Source: a virus
IMG/VR virus record: IMGVR_UViG_3300031251_000002
Location: 102,451 to 166,450 of that record
DNA length: 64,000 bases
Strand: one strand, 5' to 3'
In this document: piece after piece, positions 58,894 to 63,715 of the stretch
How positions within the stretch are numbered: position 1 is the first letter of the stretch
Layout: each line of letters starts with the position of its first letter
The notes under the pieces: model-generated
What the model was told of the DNA's origin: nothing
The model's database searches: none
The model's input: the letters and a program-made list of their open reading frames with translations, nothing else
Position numbers and translations under genes: made by a program

Positions 58894-59170
58894 GGAACTT
58901 CAAGTCGGAGACATCGTTCTTGTTGCTTACGTCCTGACTCGCTTTGGACAGGACATTCCAAGCTCGGAGGATCGAAAAGAGGCGACGATCATCGAGTTTT
59001 CAGACGACCGTTCCATGGTCAAGATTTTGGTCAACGAAGATCGAGAATATCTGTCGCCTAAGACAGCATGGCTTCGGGCAGACGGAGTTCAATTCCTGAA
59101 GCGTCCGGTTCCGAAGCCACCCGTGCCCAAGAAGGTTGGTTGGTTTCGGCGGTTCTTGGAGGCGAAGTGA
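58880..59170 (+). CDS. Small SH3-like protein
   Basis: 96 aa from ATG 58880 (GAGAGG upstream). QVGDIVLVAYVLTRFGQDI then RKEATIIEFSDDRSMVKILVNEDREYLSPKTAWLR suggests an SH3-like barrel, with a Pro/Lys C-terminus (RPVPKPPVPKKVGWFRRFLEAK). No family recognised. Followed by about 330 gene-free bases. Confidence 0.5.
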   Translation: MAETKELQVGDIVLVAYVLTRFGQDIPSSEDRKEATIIEFSDDRSMVKILVNEDREYLSPKTAWLRADGVQFLKRPVPKPPVPKKVGWFRRFLEAK

Positions 59171-59226
59171 CCGGGCAGTGCGAGAAAGGAGCCACAGTGA
59201 GGACCATGTAATCACAAGCACCTTTG

Positions 59227-59255
59227 TTGATTAATAAATTGTGGGTTAATAAAAT
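59227..59255 (+). promoter_or_regulatory. AT-rich sigma70-like promoter
   Basis: TTGATT, exactly 17 bases, TAAAAT. A second overlapping candidate is TTGTGG with TAACTA 16 bases later. It starts a long leader before ATG 59506. Confidence 0.6.
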
Positions 59256-59261
59256 GTGTAT

Positions 59262-59505
59262 AACTATTACTCCTGCCGTGTCCTGTTCGGGAATCGTGAG
59301 AAGTCGGCACAGTGGCTCAGCGGTTAATTTTCTGGGCAGCGCAACCTAGCCTTGTCTTCTCGACAGTAGTAGACGGATGGAGACCTAAAAATTTTTGGTT
59401 GGTTTGGTTTTTAAGAACGCCTAGGCCAGACGCAGGTTTGTTACCGCCAGTGGGCATCCGGGTAACCCGTGTTAACGGTGCGTCAACTTTTTTGAAGGGA
59501 ATGCA
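59262..59505 (+). ncRNA. Long gene-free leader with helices
   Basis: About 240 bases. GAGAAG (59298-59303) pairs with CTTCTC (59356-59361) around the phrase GTGGCTCAGCGG. CCTAAAAATTTTTGG is nearly self-complementary and is followed by T-rich sequence; CGGGTAACCCG is a perfect hairpin; CAACTTTTTTG lies just before the SD. It may be a regulatory leader or a short RNA ending at one of the T tracts. Less convincing than the other structured stretches. Confidence 0.4.
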
Positions 59506-60024
59506 ATGAACAGAACGCGATTGGTGCAGCGGCTCAATGCCCCAAGCAAGACCACGGGCGGGCTGGGAGATAACCCGTTCGCTTTCGGAGGGGGTCTCCG
59601 CAACGGTGGACTCTCGGAAACGGCCATGGACCTGTTGCGTCCCGTCTTCTCCTTCGATTACATGGGAGCCGCCGAGTACGAATTCGGCGCGGTCCAGCAG
59701 ACCCTTGCTGCGATCAAGGCATCTGCCATCGCTGGTAATCTTGTGACCTTTGAAGTCAAAGGTCTCAAGAAGCCGGTCTGGGGCCTTGCGCCGAAGGAGA
59801 TCGTTGCCGAGGCGTCTGAGTTGGTTCGTGAATTGGCCAAGAAGCAGTACGACCGGCAACTCAAGGAGTCCTCGCTCTTCTACGACGCCCTGAACCCGGA
59901 CAAGATTACTTGGCCCGTTCCTACTCTCGGCTGGCTGGAACTGAACAACCACTTCTTCTGGACCGTGGATCAGAAGATGTACGATGGCTTCGCTAACCTG
60001 ATGGGAGTTCAACATGAACAGTGA
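59506..60024 (+). CDS. Conserved phage hypothetical protein
   Basis: 172 aa, SD GAAGGGA. The core LRPVFSFDYMGAAEYEFGAVQQTLAAI matches a phrase I know from phage proteins of unknown role (RPxFxFDYMGxAEFExGAxxxAL). C-terminal GWLELNNHFFWTVDQKMYDGFANL is also well ordered. No catalytic motif visible. It overlaps the next gene by 11 bases. Confidence 0.6.
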   Translation: MNRTRLVQRLNAPSKTTGGLGDNPFAFGGGLRNGGLSETAMDLLRPVFSFDYMGAAEYEFGAVQQTLAAIKASAIAGNLVTFEVKGLKKPVWGLAPKEIVAEASELVRELAKKQYDRQLKESSLFYDALNPDKITWPVPTLGWLELNNHFFWTVDQKMYDGFANLMGVQHEQ

Positions 60025-60487
60025 AAGGTGGACGCTGCACAAGTCTGACGCCGAATCCAAGGCTCTTCACAACGCCAAGTCCTGCTGCGATAAGTGGGGT
60101 GAAACGGATTGCATCAGTGTCGAGGTAGTCGAAGCCGCCGCCTACGACGCCCTCGCGGCCAAGCTCGCGGAGGTAGAGCAAGAGAACGACGACCTGCGCG
60201 GAGCTTTCGCGGATCAGCACAACGAGGATGCAGAACATACTCGCGCCTACATCGCCGCCCTCGACAAGGCCACACGCGAGCGGGACGATGCGCTGAACTC
60301 CCGAGACGCCTGTATCGTGGAATACGGGCGGCATCAGGCCAAGGCGGACGCCGCCATCGACAAGGCCACCCGCGAGCGGGATGAGCTTCATGCCGCTCTC
60401 GTGAAGGCACACGGCGACCTTCAGGTGCGTGGAACGACCGGCTACCACAACTGGGATCACACATTCGCTACTGGAGGAAAGAAGTGA
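60014..60487 (+). CDS. Coiled-coil hypothetical protein
   Basis: 157 aa. After a 35-residue N-terminus with CCDKWGETDCISVEVVEAA, the rest is a coiled coil (LAAKLAEVEQENDDLRGAF) with near-repeated IAALDKATRERDDAL and DAAIDKATRERDELHAAL. Such proteins with AALDKATRERDxA repeats are frequent in phage accessory regions. Function unknown. GTGA overlap with the next gene. Confidence 0.55.
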   Translation: MNSERWTLHKSDAESKALHNAKSCCDKWGETDCISVEVVEAAAYDALAAKLAEVEQENDDLRGAFADQHNEDAEHTRAYIAALDKATRERDDALNSRDACIVEYGRHQAKADAAIDKATRERDELHAALVKAHGDLQVRGTTGYHNWDHTFATGGKK

Positions 60488-60765
60488 ATTCATCCGAGTC
60501 TTACGCCCAGAAGACGGCTGATCGGGCGGCAGAGCTTGCCCCCGAAGCAGTCGCAGCAATGGCACTCCGAAGTCGGCTGACCGAGGAGCGATTCATGTAT
60601 GGGTCTGTCCATTCTCGTAACCTTCGCGCCCCTGTACACTGTGCGGGATGCCATACCATCTACGAAGGCAGTCAACCGGCTTGCCCCGCCTGTGCTGACA
60701 CCGTAGCCATCGGTCCAGTAACCGAGCTTTCGATGCTTCAGGCCAAGATCAGGGAGGGGAGATGA
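60484..60765 (+). CDS. Hypothetical protein with zinc ribbon
   Basis: 93 aa from GTG in GTGA overlap, SD GGAGGAAAG. Helical first half; then VHCAGCHTIYEGSQPACPACADTVAIG, a two-CxxC ribbon. C-terminal helix. No family recognised. Confidence 0.5.
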   Translation: MNSSESYAQKTADRAAELAPEAVAAMALRSRLTEERFMYGSVHSRNLRAPVHCAGCHTIYEGSQPACPACADTVAIGPVTELSMLQAKIREGR

Positions 60766-60989
60766 CCGAAGAGAGGTCTACGATGCCTTGCGAGCATCAT
60801 CGCGCTTGGTGTACCCACCCGGACCACAAAACATCGCAGGTTTCGGAGGGGAAAGAGCATCGCTATTCCGTCGCTCCCGGACTCTGGAGCCGCTGGCACC
60901 CCGCCACTGACATCTGCGAAATGCCGGATGCTCCCGGCGCAACCATCAAACACGAATGGCGAAGTCCAGAGGATTCCAGTGCGCGTTGA
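60762..60989 (+). CDS. Small Cys/His-rich protein
   Basis: 75 aa, ATG in ATGA overlap, SD GGGAGGGGA. MPCEHHRAWCTHPDHKT near the N-terminus could bind metal; RYSVAPGLWSRWHPATDICEMP follows. No family recognised. Overlaps the next gene by 11 bases. Confidence 0.45.
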   Translation: MTEERSTMPCEHHRAWCTHPDHKTSQVSEGKEHRYSVAPGLWSRWHPATDICEMPDAPGATIKHEWRSPEDSSAR

Positions 60990-61293
60990 AGATGTAAAGG
61001 AACGCCTGATCAAGACGGCGCTCCGTTCCACCTGCAAGTATCGTGTGGCAGCTATCGGGCTGAACGCCCGAGGTACGCCTATCTCGTCCGCCTACAATAC
61101 CTCCCGCATCCAGCGGAAGGGTGGCGGTTTTCACGCCGAAGCTCTCGTCATGAGGAAGTCCCCGCCCTCGCTGAAGACTATCCTGATCTGTCGGTTGGGC
61201 ATGGCCGGGGAGATTCGACCTATTCATCCTTGCCCCGCTTGCAAGCGTCTGGCTGACAAGCTGGGTATCAAGATACGAACCGTGGAGAGGTAA
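60979..61293 (+). CDS. Cytidine/deoxycytidylate deaminase-like protein
   Basis: 104 aa from GTG 60979 (AGAGGA upstream). The zinc-deaminase motifs are GGGFHAEALVM (HAE) and IHPCPACKRLADKLGIKI (PCxxC). N-terminal CKYRVAAIGLNARGTPISSAYN fits the family's first strands. These enzymes deaminate cytosine nucleotides; in phages dCMP deaminase feeds dTMP synthesis. The protein is shorter than T4 Cd, so substrate is uncertain. TAATG coupling to the next gene. Confidence 0.65.
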   Translation: MRVEDVKERLIKTALRSTCKYRVAAIGLNARGTPISSAYNTSRIQRKGGGFHAEALVMRKSPPSLKTILICRLGMAGEIRPIHPCPACKRLADKLGIKIRTVER

Positions 61294-61499
61294 TGAAACG
61301 ACCAGCAAGGCTCTACAAGGGCCTAAAGACAACGGCTGACCTATCGACCAAGCGAACCATTATCCCGGTCGCTCTGCCGATTCTGGAGTGGATAGAGGCC
61401 AACCATGATCGCCTTGGCGTTTGCAAGGCGAGGCTGTTTAATGATCTAGTCGCCAGTGCGATCAAGAGTAACGACATTCGATTTAAGGGGCTGGAATGA
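61293..61499 (+). CDS. Small hypothetical protein, possible ribbon-helix-helix
   Basis: 68 aa. Sequence TKRTIIPVALPILEWIEANHDRLGVCKARLFNDLVASAIKS: a short strand followed by two helices, reminiscent of RHH-type DNA-binding proteins. No close family recognised. ATGA-coupled to the next gene. Confidence 0.45.
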   Translation: MKRPARLYKGLKTTADLSTKRTIIPVALPILEWIEANHDRLGVCKARLFNDLVASAIKSNDIRFKGLE

Positions 61500-61750
61500 G
61501 CAAGGTTAGCAAGCTGGGTGGGGACGCAGAGAACCAGATCCATGGGGATGAATGCATTGACGATTGCGACGGCTGTCCCTGCTGGTGTCATCCCGGCAAG
61601 AAGAAGCTGAAGTTGAATCCAACGGCCTATCTGGAGCTTCTGACCGAGGCCGAGAAGTACGCTCAGGCAATCGACCATGAGTACCAGACCCCGGAAATGA
61701 GCCGCTTCCTGTCCGCAGTCAAGAACGCAAGGGGGCTTCTCGATGGATAA
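61496..61750 (+). CDS. Small Cys-rich protein
   Basis: 84 aa. HGDECIDDCDGCPCWCHPGKKKLKL is a dense Cys/His cluster (5 Cys, 2 His) that should bind metal; the remainder is helical. No family recognised. Overlaps the next gene by 8 bases. Confidence 0.5.
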   Translation: MSKVSKLGGDAENQIHGDECIDDCDGCPCWCHPGKKKLKLNPTAYLELLTEAEKYAQAIDHEYQTPEMSRFLSAVKNARGLLDG

Positions 61751-61940
61751 CGTTACCAAGTTCAAACTGCCCCCGAGACCGAGGCCGTATCTGGGTAACC
61801 CGATTCTTCAGACCCCGTGCGACCTGTGCGGCGCGGATCGGTATGCCGAGCCGGTCTGGGACACCGAGTTGGGATGCGTCGTGGCGATGACTCTTCTCGA
61901 TCATCCCTGCATCAAAAAAGTTGATTCGTTGAAAAAATAG
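61743..61940 (+). CDS. Small protein with CxxC motif
   Basis: 65 aa. FKLPPRPRPYLGNPILQTPCDLCGADRYAEPVWDTELGCVVAMTLLDHPC. One CxxC plus two further Cys may form a zinc site. Last protein gene before the promoter and tRNA array. Confidence 0.45.
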   Translation: MDNVTKFKLPPRPRPYLGNPILQTPCDLCGADRYAEPVWDTELGCVVAMTLLDHPCIKKVDSLKK

Positions 61941-61944
61941 GGTC

Positions 61945-61978
61945 TTGACATCGAGAACGCCCTGAAAGAAGATACTTA
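61945..61978 (+). promoter_or_regulatory. Promoter of the tRNA-array leader
   Basis: TTGACA at 61945, then GAAGAT 17 bases later, overlapping GATACTTA (61971-61978), the third copy of that octamer. Either may be the -10. It lies behind the last small gene and before the attenuator-like RNA. Confidence 0.6.
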
Positions 61979-61979
61979 C

Positions 61980-62155
61980 ATCATGTTGACGCGCTGGTAT
62001 CTCTCCGCAAGCCCCAATAGCTTTTCAAAAAAGCATGGGGTCGAACTGTGCCCAGCGACTATGCTTAGGCAGCAGATCGAGGGTACGGATATCTAGGGCT
62101 TTGGGGTTTCAGAAGTAGGATCCACCAAAGCCCGCCTAGAAAGCGGGCTTTTTTG
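61980..62155 (+). ncRNA. Attenuator-like leader RNA before the tRNA array
   Basis: About 175 gene-free bases between a promoter and a strong terminator. CGCTGG/CCAGCG closes a domain containing CCCCA...TGGGG and the hairpin GCTTTT-CAA-AAAAGC. Then GGGCTTTGG (62096-62104) can pair with CCAAAGCCC (62125-62133), which covers the left arm of the terminator. The two pairings exclude each other, the usual design of a transcriptional attenuator or riboswitch. It could also be a free small RNA. Confidence 0.6.
62129..62154 (+). terminator. Rho-independent terminator before tRNA genes
   Basis: AGCCCGC-CTAGAAA-GCGGGCT followed by TTTTT. Read-through would supply the tRNA array. A second stem, GCCCCC/GGGGGC (62191-62210), lies before the first tRNA without a T tract. 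Confidence 0.85.
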
Positions 62156-62225
62156 TTGGTCGGTCCGGTTTGATCGTTGAAAATTTAGGTGCCCCCAACG
62201 AAGTGGGGGCGCAGCATTGCTCAGC

Positions 62226-62299
62226 AGGAGCGTGGTGTAATAGCAGCACGACGGATTCCAAACCCGTCAGCGAGGGGGCAGTACCTTCCGCTCCTGCCA
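62226..62299 (+). tRNA. tRNA-Trp (CCA), with unusual T loop
   Basis: Acceptor AGGAGCG pairs with CGCTCCT, discriminator G, CCA encoded. D arm TGGTGTAATAGCAGCAC; anticodon loop TTCCAAA gives CCA with an A-C mismatch closing the stem. The T stem GAGGG/CCTTC is present but its loop GGCAGTA lacks the usual TTCRA, so tertiary folding would be atypical. Confidence 0.75.
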
Positions 62300-62302
62300 A
62301 TT

Positions 62303-62390
62303 GGATAGGTGGCGAAATGGTAGCCGCGCTGGTTTGCTAAACCGGTGAGCCTCCTTGGCTCTGTGGGTTCAAGTCCCTCCCTATCCTCCA
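62303..62390 (+). tRNA. tRNA-Ser (GCU)
   Basis: Acceptor GGATAGG/CCTATCC, discriminator T, CCA encoded. Anticodon loop TTGCTAA gives GCU. The long variable arm GAGCC-TCCTT-GGCTC marks class II, as for Ser. T loop TTCAAGT. Confidence 0.85.
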
Positions 62391-62391
62391 T

Positions 62392-62467
62392 GGACTGCTA
62401 GCTTTGAAGGTCAAAGCGCCCACCTGAAGAGCGGGAGAACGTCGTTCAATTCGACGGCAGTCCACCA
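62392..62467 (+). tRNA. tRNA-Phe (GAA)
   Basis: Acceptor GGACTGC/GCAGTCC, discriminator A, CCA encoded. Anticodon loop CTGAAGA gives GAA, with one A-C mismatch in the stem. T arm CGTCG-TTCAATT-CGACG is canonical. Confidence 0.85.
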
Positions 62468-62478
62468 TGAAAGTTTTT

Positions 62479-62551
62479 AGTAGGGAGAATGAGTATTCCA
62501 GTTGGTCTCATAAGCCAACCTCCGTGGGTGCGACTCCCACCCCTGCTACCA
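62479..62551 (+). tRNA. tRNA with CAU anticodon (Met, or Ile if C34 is modified)
   Basis: Acceptor AGTAGGG/CCCTGCT, discriminator A, CCA encoded. Anticodon loop CTCATAA. The D loop is very short (GAAT-GAGT-ATTC) and the T loop TGCGACT departs from TTC. Elongator Met or tRNA-Ile2 cannot be told apart by eye. Confidence 0.75.
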
Positions 62552-62552
62552 T

Positions 62553-62626
62553 GCCTTCGTAGCCAAGTAGTTAGGCACCGGTCTGCAAAACCGGTTACGT
62601 TGGTGCAATTCCAACCGAAGGCTCCA
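62553..62626 (+). tRNA. tRNA-Cys (GCA)
   Basis: Acceptor GCCTTCG/CGAAGGC, discriminator T (U73 is a Cys identity base), CCA encoded. Anticodon stem-loop CCGGT-CTGCAAA-ACCGG gives GCA. T loop TGCAATT. Confidence 0.85.
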
Positions 62627-62639
62627 TTGAAATCGGTCT

Positions 62640-62706
62640 GGGGGAAGAGACGTTCGACTCGTCAAGAGGGGCTTGCTCCTCCTTAGTGTAACGGCAGCAC
62701 TCCCCC
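62640..62706 (+). ncRNA. Circularly permuted tRNA-like element
   Basis: Order of parts: anticodon-stem 3' strand GGGGGA (62640-62645); T arm GACG-TTCGACT-CGTC (62649-62663) with canonical T loop; acceptor 3' strand GAGGGG (62666-62671); linker CTTG; acceptor 5' strand CTCCTC (62676-62681); D arm AGTG-TAACGGCAG-CACT; anticodon-stem 5' strand TCCCCC (62701-62706). All five pairings of a cloverleaf exist, but the 3' half precedes the 5' half. The D-arm stretch is 14/17 identical to that of the tRNA-Trp here. No CCA is encoded in the linker. It may be a functional permuted tRNA, a processed structural RNA, or the remnant of a deletion between two tandem tRNAs. Confidence 0.6.
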
Positions 62707-62709
62707 GTG

Positions 62710-62786
62710 CAAATGACAGCCGTAAGGCGCGGGTAAAACGTAGGCGTCACGACACGCCAACCCTTCAAAGAAGGGGCCGTCATTTG
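62710..62786 (+). ncRNA. Second cloverleaf-like RNA following the permuted element
   Basis: CAAATGAC (62710-62717) pairs perfectly with GTCATTTG (62779-62786). Three hairpins lie inside: GCC-GTAA-GGC (GNRA tetraloop), GGCGT-CACGAC-ACGCC and CCCTTC-AAA-GAAGGG. The loops are not those of a tRNA. A competing helix CCCGTGC/GCGCGGG links it to the end of the preceding element, so the two may form one folding unit. Confidence 0.6.
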
Positions 62787-62806
62787 GTAATTTCCTCTAA
62801 ATCAAT

Positions 62807-62881
62807 CCGGGTGTGGGTCAGTGGCTGATCGCCTGTTTCGGGGACAGGATTAGGGAGGTTCAATTCCTCTCACCCGGACCA
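62807..62881 (+). tRNA. tRNA-Pro (CGG)
   Basis: Acceptor CCGGGTG/CACCCGG, discriminator A, CCA encoded. Anticodon stem-loop CCTGT-TTCGGGG-ACAGG gives CGG with G37, as in Pro tRNAs. T loop TTCAATT. Confidence 0.85.
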
Positions 62882-62977
62882 AAGTTTCCCGAAGAATTCC
62901 GAGAACTGTTTGGTGGTAGCTTGTCAAGGAGCCGGGGGGTATATGAAAACCCACGGTGAAAGTAGAAACCACAAACC
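62882..62977 (+). other. 96-base spacer in the tRNA array, no gene
   Basis: No protein frame or complete tRNA is visible between tRNA-Pro and tRNA-Tyr. GTTTGGTGG near the 5' side and CCACAAAC at the 3' side can pair with a one-base bulge. I see nothing further. Confidence 0.4.
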
Positions 62978-63067
62978 GGGCAAGTCGGATAGTAGCGATT
63001 CCAGCAGACTGTAAATCTGCCCTGTTTACAGCTAACACCGAAGGTGCAATTCCTTCCTTGCCCACCA
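62978..63067 (+). tRNA. tRNA-Tyr (GUA)
   Basis: Acceptor GGGCAAG/CTTGCCC, discriminator A, CCA encoded. Anticodon stem-loop GCAGA-CTGTAAA-TCTGC gives GUA. A long variable arm (TGTTTACAGCTAACA) marks class II, normal for bacterial Tyr. T loop TGCAATT. Confidence 0.85.
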
Positions 63068-63069
63068 TC

Positions 63070-63078
63070 TGCTATAAT
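63070..63078 (+). promoter_or_regulatory. Extended -10 promoter inside the tRNA array
   Basis: TGCTATAAT is a perfect extended -10 (TGnTATAAT), three bases after tRNA-Tyr. It would transcribe the hairpin-rich spacer (CCCG-GACA-CGGG and GCCGA-GTT-TCGG) and tRNA-Leu independently of the upstream leader. Confidence 0.6.
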
Positions 63079-63154
63079 TTTTGAATGCCGCATACAGTCG
63101 AGACTCATACCCGGACACGGGCCGAGTTTCGGGCACGAACCGGGAAACGTTAAT

Positions 63155-63231
63155 CCGCAGGTGAGGCAATTGGCAGACCTTCCAAACTCAAAATTTGGAG
63201 CTTGCGAGTTCAAATCTCGCCCTGCGGACCA
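63155..63231 (+). tRNA. tRNA with CAA anticodon (Leu codon UUG) on a class I body
   Basis: Acceptor CCGCAGG/CCTGCGG, discriminator A, CCA encoded. Anticodon stem-loop CCAAA-CTCAAAA-TTTGG gives CAA. T arm GCGAG-TTCAAAT-CTCGC is canonical. The variable loop is only 5 bases (AGCTT); bacterial tRNA-Leu normally has a long arm, so this is atypical for Leu. Confidence 0.8.
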
Positions 63232-63332
63232 TTTGATGAACCATGGAACCTCTGCTACTGAACGAGTGTTGTGTTCGGGGTAGCACGTTCAAGTCACAGC
63301 CACAACCTTCTGACAGCCATGGTTCTTCAAAT
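63231..63332 (+). ncRNA. Long-stem inverted-repeat element between tRNA and next gene
   Basis: Arms ATTTGATGAACCATGG (63231-63246) and CCATGGTTCTTCAAAT (63317-63332) pair over 16 positions with one T-T mismatch. The 70-base interior holds TGCTAC/GTAGCA around GAAC-GAGTGTTGT-GTTC. Size and position recall a tRNA precursor, but no CCA or normal anticodon arm is seen. The SD of the next gene starts two bases after the right arm, so it may control translation. Confidence 0.5.
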
Positions 63333-63341
63333 GGAGGTAAC

Positions 63342-63617
63342 GTGAACGAAAGACAGGCATACGAAACGAAGGTGTTACCAGACGGGCGAGTAATTGATGT
63401 TTACCCGCTGACGTTCGGTCGCGCTAGGATCACGATTTCTGAGTCCTTGTCGGATCCGTGTTACCTCGACGGTTGGTGATACGACACTCCAAAAGCCGCA
63501 GTTGCGGCGATGAAAAATTGGGATGGGACAGGCGAACCTGATGGCTGGATGAGACATCCGAGATCGGGCCGACGCCGCGAACACGGAGATCCCAAAACTG
63601 AATATGTGAATCTGTAG
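63342..63617 (+). CDS. Conserved small phage protein interrupted by an in-frame TGA
   Basis: GTG 63342 has SD GGAGGTAAC. The frame reads 45 codons to DPCYLDGW, then TGA (63477-63479), then continues in the same frame for 45 codons to TAG: YDTPKAAVAAMKNWDG, then TGEPDGWMRHPRSGRRREHGD, ending KTEYVNL. The second part is a pattern I know from small phage proteins (aAl..WdG.geP.gW.RhP.tGRRR..GDp..EYv), in which the first part is fused directly. A Trp at the TGA would be natural. Either the gene is recently broken or the TGA is read through. Confidence 0.65.
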
Positions 63618-63700
63618 ACTAGTGCGGTTTTCTCTCTCGTTCCGCCTAAATAAAACGAGAAGCGGGTGGCCGTCCCGCGAACAAACCAATCGGCCATGTA

Positions 63701-63709
63701 TGCTAAAAT
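63701..63709 (+). promoter_or_regulatory. Extended -10 promoter giving a leaderless message
   Basis: TGCTAAAAT (TGnTAAAAT) ends 6 bases before ATG 63716, so transcription would start at about the start codon. No Shine-Dalgarno precedes that ATG. Just upstream are the hairpins CTCGTT/AACGAG and GCGGG-TGGCCGT-CCCGC. Confidence 0.5.
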
Positions 63710-63715
63710 TCGGAC

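Noticed and set aside
59197-59211. Four-codon minigene GTG AGG ACC ATG TAA behind AAGGAG
   Set aside because: The SD is well placed, but so short a frame is easily a chance event; no conservation can be judged here.
62640-62786. Group I intron interrupting a tRNA
   Set aside because: Only 13 bases separate tRNA-Cys from the first helix, the downstream part is about 80 bases, and I find no P7/P3 core or guanosine-ending splice site.
62675-62786. Ordinary tRNA with its 3' half downstream of 62706
   Set aside because: No strand complementary to the acceptor CTCCTC and no TTCRA T loop occur downstream before tRNA-Pro; the matching parts lie upstream.
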